Shown: positions 1 to 10,607 of the stretch, in pieces | How positions within the stretch are numbered: position 1 is the first letter of the stretch | Layout: each line of letters opens with the position of its first letter | Assembly: GCA_038496445.1 (NCBI GenBank) | Contig: JALMLS010000186.1 | Span: forward strand, 1 to 64,000 | Length of the DNA: 64,000 nucleotides | Reading direction: 5' to 3' | Source: Trichosphaerium sp. ATCC 40318 | Taxonomy: Eukaryota > Discosea > Flabellinia > Trichosidae | The notes under the pieces: model-generated | What the model was told of the DNA's origin: nothing | The model's input: only the letters and a program-made list of their open reading frames with translations | The model's database searches: none | Position numbers and translations under genes: made by a program

Positions 1-1106
1 ATAATCAAAAAAGACAACACAAAGCGTATAACTATAGCAACTGACTCGTACTACACTACACCAATCATTTCTAAGCTTTTAGATGATGACAGATTTAAGT
101 TTGTTGGCTTGATGAGTTCCAAAAAAGCACCAAATATGATAAACCATTTGCGACAAGTAAGTAACCATTTGGCGAAATTCCTTAAGCTTGTTAGATGCTT
201 CCCAACAACGGTGTGGGAGCCCATTGTTGGGTTTATGATGCTGACACTATAAACAATGGTTCTGTTGTTTGTGCTGGTATGTTCAAAGACATAAAAGCAC
301 ATGTTGCGTACATATCAAACATTGGCAATCCAACTGTTTTTGTATCAAGCAAAAAACCAACCAAATCAGATAAAAAAGCTGTAAACAAGCCAGAACCAGT
401 ACACGCATATTCAGAACTGAAGAACTGCTGTGATATTTTCAACAGATTGTCTGTAATACTTTGTTTTATGCCATTGACTGTTTTTAGTGTGCTTAAGTAC
501 AAACGTATCCATTCCACAAAACACACACGTTGGACCACAGCTTTATTGGCAGCATACTTGTACATAGTTATTGTATGGCTACACTAATGAGTTTAGTGAT
601 TTGTTTCTTGCTTCATCTTTTTGCTGGTATTCAATGCTGAATCCTACTTCAATAAGTTATCCCATGTACATGAACCAAGTTGCAGATCTGTTGTTGAAAC
701 TCACTTCCAAAAGACCTTACACTATACGCCAGCGAAAGCCATCATGCTCACAGTGTAGGTATGCATTTTAAACAACACATAAGCCTATTGTTTTATCTAA
801 TTCTCTTTAAGAGAGTGGCATAAAAAACTATCAATTGATGCACACAAGCAAAGAAAGCCATCAAGGTCATCAAAACGATTAAGATGTACAACCACAACTG
901 TACAAGAACCACCAACCAAGCGACAGTGTGTGAAACATGCTTTATTACACCCTACACACCAGCCAATTAAGATGAAAACCAAATCAAACAAACGAAGTCA
1001 TGAACTTTTGTCGCTTTCACAATCAGATTACCATCAGCATTTACGCCAGCTAAAGTATTCAAATTGTTCTAGAAGAGCTTGCAAAAATAGGAATAGGACA
1101 CTGTAA
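1..1106 (+). pseudogene. piggyBac-type (DDE_Tnp_1_7-like) transposase, C-terminal part, frameshifted
   Basis: The reading frame is open from base 1, so the gene starts outside the window. Exon 1 (1-156) encodes a segment resembling the piggyBac block in which target-strand residues precede a conserved GT/LR-type turn (residues ITIATDSYY, then FVGLMSSKKAP). A 38-nt GT-AG intron (157-194) leads to exon 2, which has the FKD-K-HVAYISN block and a VHAYSELKNC block like the family's P-x-Y-N-K motif. Around 565-590 the homology moves to the neighbouring frame (571-771), a likely single-base indel. A last exon of about 813-1106 is in frame after another short intron and is Lys/Arg/Cys-rich, like the zinc-binding tail of this family. 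The family call rests on remembered motif spacing, not a search. The frameshift suggests an inactive copy. Confidence 0.55.
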
Positions 1107-1667
1107 TATTCCTTCTCGTATGTATCTAACAACTGTAGGTTTTGCAGTGGATGCCCTATGTATCGGCAATGGGTTACAATTGATGGAAAAACAAAGCTTG
1201 TTACCATTCCACAGTTTTATTGTACAAAATGCTTTTACAAGTGCCACTAGATTGTATACATTGGTATAGATAATATCCCATACTAAACACTTGTATTTGG
1301 GGCTTCTGTAGTATAGGAGAAGCATTTTGTGTAACTGAGGAAGGCGGGTTACACCTAACTATTTGTTTTAGGTAGAATGCTGTTGTATTTAACTTCTCTA
1401 CTTGTTTTGTGAGCTGTACTGAGGTGTTGTCTAAATGTGTTATGTACTTTCATGGTTTGTATCAACGGTAAAATAGCCTATGTGTGATTTGAGGTAACAT
1501 TTGGCGAGATAACACAGCTTTTTGCTTTTTTTGCAAATGTAAAAAAAGGCTAACATCCATGCGCATTTGGATGCATATTTTTTGCATTTTCAGCACCGCC
1601 AAAAACAGCACGGCAGCACTATAAAAGAACAGCGGAGTTGTTTCCGAACGGTTTTACTTCATTTCAG
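1107..1667. other. Non-coding stretch between transposase and P450 fragment
   Basis: No plausible coding exon is seen on either strand. A TATA-like ctataaaag lies near 1620. A polypyrimidine run ending atttcag (1661-1667) looks like a true 3' splice site feeding the P450 exon. The far end of the piggyBac element should lie here, but no terminal repeat or TTAA duplication could be picked out by eye. Confidence 0.4.
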
Positions 1668-2368
1668 TGAGCTGGGCTTATTCAGCGCATAGAGATATTG
1701 CTGGTATTGAGACCACCTCTGTTAGTATGTTGGCAATTATTTACTTCTTATGCAAGTATCCTGAATATCAAGATGACATATCTTCAGAAGTTGATTCTGT
1801 TCTTTCAAAGGAAAATCCAGGCTACAACGACTTTTTTGATTTACAACATTCGTCTGGATTTGTTTATGAAACAATGCGTTATTTCGGTCCAGTACCATTC
1901 ACTAGAGTGAGTGCTAAAAATTCAGTTGTTCTCAAATCAAAGCATGGAGGTACGAGTACTTGTTATGGTGGTAAATAAACACGTGCTTACAGTTGTGATA
2001 GATTTTGAAATAGAGAAAGGAGGATATATTTTCACAAATTGGCAAGCTGGTGTTTTGATGAATCCGAAGTTCTATAAGGATCCAACGGCTTTTAATCCAT
2101 CTAGATATAGTCAAGGAGGTATGGAATATTGTTTTCAAGGGTTTTCAGGCTTAAGATATCTTTAGAAAAAGTTCCACGTGTTGCTTTTGGTGGAGGTGCC
2201 AGAATTTGCCTTGGTTATAATTTAGCTGATATTGAAATGATCGTATTCACTTCTCTATTGTGCCATAATTTCAAGGTATCCTTTTCGTCTGAAGCACCTA
2301 AGCAAGAACCCAATGGATTACGGAGAGTTCCAGATTTCACAATAGTACTTGAAACCAGAAAACAATAA
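1668..2368 (+). pseudogene. Cytochrome P450, 3' exons only
   Basis: Three exons (about 1668-1949, 1993-2118, 2166-2368) splice in frame through introns of 43 and 47 nt. The protein begins at the I-helix oxygen-binding motif (AGIETTS), continues through the K-helix ExxR (ETMR) and the meander region (FNPSRY), and reaches the heme-binding loop FGGGARICLGYNLA with its cysteine ligand. Only about the last 200 residues of a roughly 500-residue enzyme are present. No ATG opens the first exon; instead it follows an intact-looking acceptor. The missing exons may lie left of the window, separated by the piggyBac element, or may be lost. Heme mono-oxygenase chemistry on the ER is the family role; the substrate cannot be guessed. 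Confidence 0.8.
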
Positions 2369-2424
2369 GAATTAGGAATAAAATTGTAAGAGGCACACCT
2401 CAATCTTAAGATGAAGTTGCCAAA

Positions 2425-2600
2425 GCGCTTTCTGGTGCTCATATGATTAATCTTACCTATACTTCAGTTACAGATGAAGGTATACCTATAACGTGGCTAA
2501 GTAAGGTTGATACAGTAAAACAGAGCTCAATTGAACGCTATCAAAACAAGTTTGGACTGCAGCATAATTCCAGTAACTTTTTTCAAAACTACATGGCTTA
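2425..2600 (+). pseudogene. Fragment of GVHxIxL-type F-box/LRR family
   Basis: A short open stretch reads ALSGAHMINLTYTSVTDEGI, the same repeat unit (A-L-x-G-x-H-x-I-x-L-x-x-T-x-x-T-D) seen in the broken loci at 45.6-46.2 kb and 61.2-61.6 kb. No start codon or complete gene surrounds it. It looks like a relic of that dispersed family. Confidence 0.45.
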
Positions 2601-2652
2601 GCACTTAACTACTTGAAAAGCAAGTTGTTCAAAACGAACGTGTTTATTGAGG

Positions 2653-3135
2653 TTAACATTGAATACTTCTACCAACTTTTAGTTTGAATACTGGGGTATC
2701 AAAAGCCAATACATCAAAAGAAAATAAACTACATCCTAGTCCAGATACACAGCAAGAGTTTTGCATAATGATTCGATCAATCTTCTTTTCTCCAGCATCC
2801 TTAAGAAAACGAACATTTGCTCTCACTTTGTATGTAGTATCAGGATGAGATTGGACCTTATAGATAAGCTCTGTATCGAAGGTGCACGCATTGCTAGTAT
2901 GGTCACCTATTGTGATGTTTCCAAGGCGCCATGAAGTTTGCTTGTCAACTACCTTGTCAGGTTTTACTTCTACAATACCACCTTCACAGTTGAACTGCTT
3001 AGAGTAGATTTGAGTGTCATCTAATAATTCGAGAACAGCAAGTCCTTCTGGCACTTCATTGTTGAGTAAAAACTCTATGGAAAGTGCACTGGTACATACG
3101 AATACAGCAAGAAAAGTAGTAATGATGATGTTCAT
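2653..3135 (-). CDS. Small secreted protein, 160 aa, unknown function
   Basis: A single exon starts with ATG and a typical signal peptide (MNIIITTFLAVFVCTSALS; cleavage probably after residue 19). The mature part of about 140 residues has several cysteines, including a Cys-Cys pair near residue 130, and ends in Cys, which suggests a disulfide-bonded extracellular domain. No family is recognised. A related role to the secreted protein at 26.4 kb is possible only in the general sense of size and export. No intron is evident, unusual for this window. Confidence 0.65.
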   Translation of the reverse strand: MNIIITTFLAVFVCTSALSIEFLLNNEVPEGLAVLELLDDTQIYSKQFNCEGGIVEVKPDKVVDKQTSWRLGNITIGDHTSNACTFDTELIYKVQSHPDTTYKVRANVRFLKDAGEKKIDRIIMQNSCCVSGLGCSLFSFDVLAFDTPVFKLKVGRSIQC

Positions 3136-3396
3136 CCTTAAATTTTGTCATGTGACACAGAAAACTTGTTGTTTTTCAGAATTGTTTAACACAGTTTTGG
3201 CCTGTTTGAAGTGTCAACATAATATCACTGGTTACTGCACATAGCCTAAAAATACGTCCTAGAAAAATGAGAAAAACATGTTAGGTCTTGAATATTTAGG
3301 ACACAAACGTTTACAAAAAAGGAAGCATAGTCAGAACGTGGTCAACACATTTTTAGCTAAAAATGTCTAATCTATCAGTTTTTATCTTTGTTGACA

Positions 3397-3402
3397 ACAC
3401 GT
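3397..3402. promoter_or_regulatory. CACGTG next to F-box gene starts
   Basis: CACGTG lies within about 15 bases upstream of the ATG in F-box copies 1, 2 and 3, and touches the ATG of the F-box pseudogene at 25828. This is an E-box-type site for bHLH-like factors. Conservation in the first three is partly due to shared ancestry. Confidence 0.35.
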
Positions 3403-3408
3403 GCATGA

Positions 3409-3961
3409 ATGGCAAACAATAAATCAGTCTCAAATAACGACACAACCCTATTATTACCTGTAGAGCTTACCTACCATATTGTAGATCAAATAAGGTCAAA
3501 AAAACAGTTTAACGTTTTTAAATCATTAAACACAATGTACCATGATATAGTCACCAAGAACTTACTCTACAGGGTAACCTTGAAGATAGAATGACTTATT
3601 TTAACACTTATTAGCGTTTTTGTGTTGAAAAGAAAGGTTTTTTTGTATACAGAAGGATGAAGAGATATGCAATACTGGACATTAATGGATTACTAATTTA
3701 CAGAGTACGATGAAGTTCTATTGTTGAACTTACTGAATTAAATGCCAGTCTGCACTTGGTATTAAAAAGCTGGAGCACATCAAGTTTTCTGATATGATAC
3801 ATGTGCAAAATGAACCTCTAGTATACTCAGTTTGGTCACACTCTTGGTCCGTTAAGTTTCTACAAGAGACAACTCGAAAAGAGACTATAAGATTTTATAG
3901 CATTAAAACTGAAGAACAAGCACGTGATTTTTATCTAGATTTTATAGTGTTGCCTTTTTAA
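3409..3961 (+). CDS. F-box protein, 155 aa (copy 1)
   Basis: Exons 3409-3573, 3615-3704 and 3749-3961 join in frame through introns of 41 and 44 nt. Residues 16-55 (LPVELTYHIVDQI onward) form an F-box-like N-terminus expected to bind Skp1 in an SCF ubiquitin ligase. The remaining 100 residues have no recognised substrate domain. All three copies in the window keep the same splice sites, which supports the model; copy 1 lacks six residues in exon 2 compared with the others but has the longest C-terminus, ending DFIVLPF. A CACGTG lies ten bases before the ATG. The intact frame suggests a functional gene. Confidence 0.75.
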
Positions 3962-4476
3962 TGTTCTTTAACTCTTTGAATAGAAACAAGATTGGTTGTA
4001 TCATATACAACTAGGATGGGACTTGTCAATTGAACACAATAAATCTCAATAATTATTGAGTTGATCAACTAATTAGTGTTTTATCTTGCCTGTATTTGCG
4101 TTGGTATTGCTGTCACGTTGAAAGTGCTGTAGTAATTTTGTTGCTCAATGCCACTTAAGATAAATAACATCTCTTAAACCAAGGCGTAAGTAATACAGAA
4201 CCAAATAAAGTCACTCCAAGGTTGTTGTCTATCACACATTAATTGGCATCATATCAAGTTTTGTTACATGTGCTATCACTGTAAGCTACGGTAGCTTAGA
4301 TGTTCTAACAGGTAGCGTTTTAGAGAAGTTTTACGTTAGACATCAGCTGGATGGGTTATTTGGTGAGTTGTTTTATTGCACAGCGATCATGAAGAGTACA
4401 AAGGAAGGTTTGATGTGTTTAAACTGAAATACATCGTGATTGTTGTTAACAACTGAGAAGGTCATTGACCACAAAC
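3962..4476. other. Intergenic, convergent 3' ends
   Basis: The first 80 bases are the shared F-box 3' flank. A 16-base perfect palindrome, ctcaataattattgag, occupies 4045-4060. Nothing else recognisable is seen up to the sulfatase stop at 4477. Confidence 0.5.
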
Positions 4477-7117
4477 CTAACACCAAGGCGCCCATATTTT
4501 TCCGGCTACTGGATCACTTGGGTGTACAATAGGTCCACACTCAGGATCTAGAGGAGAAAACATCAGCTAAAATTGCGTACAGGCTTTTAGAATAAAAGGT
4601 CACTTACCTGGATGTCCTGTTGGAACGCCAGATTCATCTATTTCTTTTAATCTAGCAAGCAATGTCTTAACAACATCAGGATTTTCAGCAGCAACATCAT
4701 GATGCTCTGTAGGATCAGTGGACAAGTCGTATAACTCAACATTTAATTGCGGAAGACTATCATGCCCAGATCCAGAAGTACAGTACCTAATTCAAAGAAA
4801 ATAAGTTAAATCACGTGCCCCAAAAAAGGAGAAAAAAACACGAAAGGAAGAAAGTTCAGATTACCCGTAGAGCCTCTTTGTATTTGAAACGCTTTTGAAT
4901 AAGTTGCATTGTGATGTTTCTAGATTTAGTGTCCATGCATTACATGAAGTGTTCTTCATACATGAATCGCAACAAAGAGTTTCAGTGCTTGAAGCAACTT
5001 TTTGGAAAGGTGTTTCTGTGAAACAAACACCAGCAACTGTCTGACATTGAAGAAGAGGATTTAAAGCGTATAAAGGAGCTGTTAGATTAACAGGAGCATA
5101 CCATCCATCAGGTGTTCCTATGGTTTGCAGTTACATATAATGAAGGAAAAGTGGATTTAGATTTACCTCCAGATTGTTGTAGAAGTTTCCATTTTCCTAC
5201 ACGAATGCCTCTGTTCATACTTGGCTTATCATCAACGCCGTAAAGTACTTCATTACGAACTGCTTTTCCAGAATTTGAAATAGAATCCCATTGATCGACA
5301 CCTAGAGAAGCACAAGGTTAAGTAAAGCAAGTAACAAAAAACAAAATAAAAACGCTTTCATTTGATTTGTGGTCGCTAATGCGTACCATCTAGATCTGAA
5401 GGTGCCTTAGCACCTGCTATACTTGATAGCGTTGGCAGCCAATCAGCAGAATGCATCATGTTATTGTTCGTGTAGGCTGTTTTCGCCAACATTGTACCAT
5501 GAACTAAAGCTGTTCCTCTTGTACCACCTTGTGTTGTTAGCGCTTTTAAGTGCTATATTACTGATAACTACTACCTTCCCAAACACTGTGCTTTCCACCG
5601 CGAAGAGGCCAGTTCCTTGAACCTACCGCATCATTTGTAGTAGTAGGTCCTAAACACAACGACCATCAGTACAATAACTCGAGTCATTAGACAAAATAAG
5701 GAATCTCACCGCCATTATCAGTTGTGAATACAGTAAATGTGTTTTCCCACATTCCTTTCTTCTTTAGCGCAGCTGTTACATTTCCCAATCCTGTAAAAAA
5801 TAACTTGTTAAGCCAATTCCTGTGTTTCAAAAAAAAAGTAACAAAACCAATGAAACCAAAGACAAATATTTTAATTCCTTTCACTTAGTTATAGTTGAAA
5901 AAGTATTTCAATAGAACACAGACTCAATAGACTGGCAATACGCATAAAAAACATATTTTTGATTACGTTAACACGAGAAAATAATGAGAAAACAAAAGAG
6001 ATAAAAGTACCTTCGTCCATACAGCTAAGCATCCCAGCAAAAGTCCTGCGTTTCTTATTCTCTATAGTATGTATATACGGATCAACGTAAGACTTAGGAA
6101 CTTGGGCAGGGGAATGTACAGCTTGATAAGCAAGATACATGAACAAAGGCTTTTCAGCATCATGCTTCTCAATCACCTATTTGCCTAGGCTTAGCGAGTA
6201 AAGAAAAATTACAATACTCACTTCTATTGCTCGTTCAGAAAACAGTGTTGTCGAGTACTTCCCAATAGCTTCTGAAGCTACTCTAGAACATCCTTCACCA
6301 CACCTTTGGAGCAAAGTCAGAAAGTGTTACATACTTTGAACGACAGAGAAAACGTACTGAGAAGAAGTGTCATCTCTGAAGTCATAGAACCCACCTTCTT
6401 TGTGTTCGAAGTAACTCTCGCCTCCTGATTTCCCAGTTAAACACAAGCACAATTATATGGCCTAATTTTCTTACCTCCATAGTAACCGTAAAAGCTATTG
6501 AAACCTCTGAAAGTTGGTGTGTAATCCCATTTGTGAAATCCGAGATGCCATTTTCCAACTTAAAAAAAAACTAGTTAAGCCAACATTCTGTCAACACTTC
6601 AAAATCTTTTTGAACAAAAAAAAGCGTACTGGCGTGTGTTTCGTAGCCAGCTTCCTTTAATACATCAGCTGTGGTGTTTATATTCAAGGGTAATCCAAAA
6701 GCGCTTGTTGGAGGTATAACGTCATTAATGCCAGTGTGTAGAGGGTATCTAACACAAAAATAATTTATGAGAAAACTGCTGAAGAAAAAAAGACCGGTTT
6801 TCGCTTCTACGTACCTTCCACTCAAAAAAGTCGACCTTGTTGGAGAGCAAACGTCTTGTACGTAGTACTGGTTGAGTATAACTCCTATTGGAGGTGGTTA
6901 AAACAGTCATTGTATAGCGCGAGAAATTATAAAAAAAACACGTGCCTTCGGCAGCTAAAGCATCAACATTAGGCGTATTTATTTGATGGGAGCGAAACCC
7001 CACATCGTCGAATCCAAGGTCATCCACTATAACGAAAAGTATGTGCGGTTGTTTAGCACTATAAGATAAAGCGCAAAACGCAAGAATGATTGATAGGAAA
7101 AGCGCACTAGGTGGCAT
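4477..7117 (-). CDS. Secreted arylsulfatase (arylsulfatase B/I/J type), 564 aa, 14 exons
   Basis: Exons on the minus strand are 7117-6946, 6884-6815, 6748-6630, 6558-6475, 6424-6358, 6303-6222, 6176-6011, 5790-5710, 5649-5575, 5527-5387, 5301-5167, 5117-4865, 4786-4608 and 4547-4477; every junction keeps frame. The protein has a signal peptide, the metal-binding start [16 protein letters not shown], the CSPTR signature whose cysteine becomes formylglycine, KWHLG, and TTDNGG near the middle. A Cys-rich PAN/apple-like insertion (exon 12) precedes the C-terminal region, which ends IWAPWC. It should hydrolyse sulfate esters of glycans in lysosomes or outside the cell; an FGE-type activating enzyme is required. 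Intron 1 (6945-6885) starts GC, not GT. All key residues checked are present. Confidence 0.92.
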
Positions 7118-7331
7118 AGTCAATCAACTTGTCAATTTACTTTTCCGTTGACTTTTTTTCACAACTCACAACCTCCCTTAACACCTTCGCGTCCAGTAAC
7201 ACTCAAAGTAGTCCAATTATTACGTATTTACTACTGTGGCAATACTGTTGACGTTTTGACGTCAACATAGATCGTTTATTTGAATCTAAAAGTACATTGA
7301 TTCTGTTTTGTTCTTTTTTTTTTTTGTTAGT

Positions 7332-9798
7332 TTACAATACCAAGTCATCTCCAAGAATATACTCAGAGGGTGTTGGTAAGTCTAGAAAATCATCAATATC
7401 TGCACTTAAAAAAGGTTCCGAGATGCTATCTGGGCTGAAAGTAGGCAGTAAGTCAAGCATAGGGTTCTGTTCAACTGCGACTTGACCAGGAAGAGGAAGA
7501 AGAGGAGCGGCGGTAGTTTTTCTTGTTGTCAGCCCGAATAATGCATCAACAATCAAGCTCTTATCGTAGTCCAAACCGGTATCTGCTGCAAGTTGTACAA
7601 GCGACCTATAGGAAAAATTAACCTGAGGTGGATACAATAAAACCAGAATTGCGCTAGCCTACGTGTAGGCAAAATGTCAAACAAATTTTTGGTTTTCAGG
7701 CACAACAATCAACACGTGATGACTTGAAGTTAATGCAATGTGTCAATTTTATGTTATAGTATAACGTACGGTAATAAATGAGAAGCTTGAATTGAAAAGT
7801 TGGTGTGTAAATACGTGAATATCTAATAGTTTGTTAATATTAAGCTGTTCTTAAAATATTCTTACCTCTAAAAAGAAAGGAGCATCTCCTGAACGTATAG
7901 CTATTGCAGTTAAATCGTATAACATACAAGTAGTAGCTGGACATCTATCTTTGCAAGTTGGCGGTCGAATTAATTGAGAATAGGCATCTTTCGCCAACTA
8001 CAACAAAAAATAGAGTTAAGTGACGTAATACAATACTTGGCTTAGTCTGCCAAAAATATCTTGTACCTTCAATGCATACGTTGTATATCCGCCTGAAAAA
8101 TAAAGAATAGCTGTTATAAAATCAACTATAAAAGTCCATGATACTACAAGGCCATTTTTAACATCTTTACTAGTTATTGCTTTAAAAAAAGTTTTTACTC
8201 TCGTTAGATCATTCAAGTAAACAGCAAATTGATGCTCTGGCTAAACAAAGATGATCAGCGTCTTATACATGAATTAATAAGTTACACTTACTATAGTTAA
8301 TATCTGGAAGCCTCTAGGCCTACGAGCATCACTTGGACCTCGAGGTAGCTCCTGAGAAACAGAGAGCCAAATCTTTAAATTGTTAATTTGTTATTGGGTT
8401 GCTACCGATGTTGAACTCTTACTTTACCAGCAATACTCCATATTACTTGAACGCCAAGTGGAAGAGATATGTTATCAGGATCATCAATGAGGTGTGATAT
8501 TGATTTATTAATTTTAATTATCTCTGCTAGGGCTTTAGGTCTAAAAAGAAAGTTTTTAGGAAAAAAAAAACTAAAAAAGATGAAAGTAGTTTTACTTTGC
8601 CCTCAGTTCAGGTAGAGTAAAGCATAGCTAAACTACCACAAAATTGCGGGTAACTATTCACTGTGGTTAATTAATTCGCACGTGCCTGTTTGTTAACATT
8701 TGCGGTGAAAACAGATTACACCTTCTTGCTATTGTTTTTAATCTATACAACTCTGTACTATGAAGTGATTTCGGATCATCACATAGAGCCTCTATCATAT
8801 CCCTTCCTTTCTCTTTATATTCTGTAGCAGCTTCAATCTGTCCAGCATAAAAAGAGTACTCTCCAACTAAAACCAATCCGCCTTTTTGAAAAAAAAAGTC
8901 AAACAAACTTTCTTTTGGTGCAAAGAATATACCCGCAATACTATGGGTATTCGTATGTGCTAAGTTTAACGACACTTGTTTCGCTAAATTAATGAGGTGC
9001 TCTCCATGCGAATAGTTATCAGTTATCCTCGCTCCCAACGCTAGCATCGCTAATAGTTCAACCATATCTGGATCTATTGACCAACCTATTCGCATGTGGT
9101 TAAAAAAAAATTAAACTCTCCTTGCTTCTCGTTTACATACTTGTACTGGTTTGAAAGGTATTTATTATATTCTCTATTGGCCACTGACGCGTACCTGCGC
9201 CCTGTAGACAATATTGTAAGGATGGCTTATGACGTGGACGCTTTCCGTGAAACGCAACAGAAAATAACAAAAAATCGTTTACACGTACAAAAGTCGGTTT
9301 AAATCGGTGTTGATACGCTGCAAGCCATCGAGAAAGATTAGCAGATACGTTTAGATTACATGAAAGCCTCCACAGAGTCTGTTGTTATTTATTGAGTTTA
9401 CAAAATAAATACAACGCCGTAAAAACCTCCAACGTACTGTATGGTCGCGTTTGCTTGCCAATTGCTGGTATTTTGTCCGCCAATTATCCGTTTCTTTTTT
9501 TTGAAGCGCTAGCTGGTTTTCTAGGTCAAGCAAATGCTTTGTTCGTCGTTGTCGAAGTCCTAATGTAATTACAATTTTGTACGACTTTTTAACGATTTGT
9601 TTAACGCTTATTCAGCGTACCTGTTGTTGGTCCTCTTTTCTTGGGCGTTTTGTAAACACATTCTAAGTTTCTGTCTTTACAACGCTTACATGGTTGTTCT
9701 CCATCACATTTAGCATGTTTTGACCTACAATTTGTACACGCCCGTCTGTTAGCGTTCAAACGACGCTTTTTTTTAGGTGGTTCGCTTTCGCTTGCCAT
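7332..9798 (-). CDS. Zn2Cys6 zinc-cluster transcription factor, 531 aa, 12 exons
   Basis: Exons are 9798-9621, 9559-9438, 9378-9289, 9240-9195, 9085-8933, 8881-8682, 8627-8596, 8540-8423, 8351-8292, 8240-8067, 7997-7866 and 7622-7332; the frame is kept throughout. Residues 21-46 form a classic binuclear cluster, C-x2-C-x6-C-x5-C-x2-C-x6-C, preceded by a basic KKKRR stretch likely to be a nuclear localisation signal. Exon 2 encodes a Leu/Gln-rich heptad segment suited to dimerisation. The middle resembles the regulatory region of fungal-type factors, and the C-terminus is acidic and proline-rich (DIDDFLDL), a probable activation domain. It should bind CGG-containing sites. The class is mainly fungal but also known in Dictyostelium. 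Targets are unknown. Confidence 0.88.
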
Positions 9799-9940
9799 AA
9801 TATTGATGGTAATACTAAAAAGGCAAGCAAAGCACGCGATACATAAACTGAACGAGTTGTTGAGTACTCAGTTTTTGGATGGCAAAATTAACAACATGTG
9901 CGACCAAATGCGACAACATTTACTTGACAGGTAGGTGCTA

Positions 9941-10524
9941 CTATGATCTCAAAGACTTTTGTCCAAAGCTGTCCTTCACAGCAAGTATGTTTCTCGAAAC
10001 TGCGTCGTAATCCTTGCCTATCAAGAGTTTTTAAGTGAGTAAAATTGTAGAGTTGCAAAATGTACCTTCAAATAAATCTACAGTGACGAATTTATACTCT
10101 TCACGCATTCCAGGAAGGGATGCTGCAGCGTTGAGGTAGTTTCCAATGTTTTCCATCTCAAAAATGTCAGTTTCGCTTGTAAAGCGACGAAAGTACCTGC
10201 AAGAACGGCATTTTGGACTTGTTTACTTTTCTAACGGCTCCTGGCTTCAATTTGTTGATAAACCTTTAATAAATGTTAGTGCTAACCCAAATCATGCACG
10301 TCGTACTTGCATAGTGCAACGCCATCTTTTAGACCCTCCCATCCTAAAATGTCGTAAGAAGTTGCTAAAAAGTAAGTCTTACCGTTTGAAGGCATTTCGG
10401 CGCCAATCACGCTCTCTACGAATGCCAAAGCTGAAGTACGTTAGGAGATTTAAAAAAAAGTTTTCGAAATACCCTCTGGCTTCCTATCGATACCGGCTTC
10501 TCTTGAAGTTGACGCGCGAGACAT
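9941..10524 (-). CDS. Calponin-homology (transgelin-like) actin-binding protein, 123 aa, 6 exons
   Basis: Exons 10524-10473, 10430-10383, 10343-10307, 10263-10197, 10156-10066 and 10017-9941 splice in frame through 39-48 nt introns. The product is a single CH domain: FVESVIG, LKDGVALCK, the hallmark QMENIGNYL and FVTVDLFEGKDYDAV. This is the size and order of transgelin/SM22-type proteins without the C-terminal calponin repeat. Such proteins bundle or stabilise actin filaments in the cytosol. The long basic reading frame on the opposite strand (10146-10601) is a shadow. The start is 84 bp from the divergent metalloprotease start, so the two may share a promoter. Confidence 0.88.
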
Positions 10525-10607
10525 GCTTGATAGCGTCAGAAAGCGTTAGAAATTACTTGTGGGTGCAGTTAAGGCTTTTACACCTGAACACATTGGGATA
10601 ATTTTGG

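Larger units (their letters stand above)
3380..4044 (+). repeat. F-box repeat unit, copy 1
   Basis: The unit includes about 30 bp upstream of the ATG, the three-exon F-box gene and about 80 bp downstream. It matches, in inverted orientation, two units at 13.4-14.1 kb and 14.5-15.2 kb. Homology stops just before the perfect palindrome ctcaataattattgag at 4045-4060, which may mark a rearrangement edge. Confidence 0.7.

Noticed and set aside
195-565. Open frame on the minus strand of the piggyBac region
   Set aside because: It mirrors the plus-strand transposase exon and has no recognisable motif.
8677-8687. GCACGTG near 8679 as another GC donor in the transcription factor
   Set aside because: A GC donor there gives an in-frame stop after splicing; the GT donor two bases on (CAC|GTGCG) keeps the frame through exon 7.
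10146-10601. Long basic open frame on the plus strand
   Set aside because: It overlaps the CH-domain gene on the other strand, whose six exons splice in perfect frame and encode clear family motifs.
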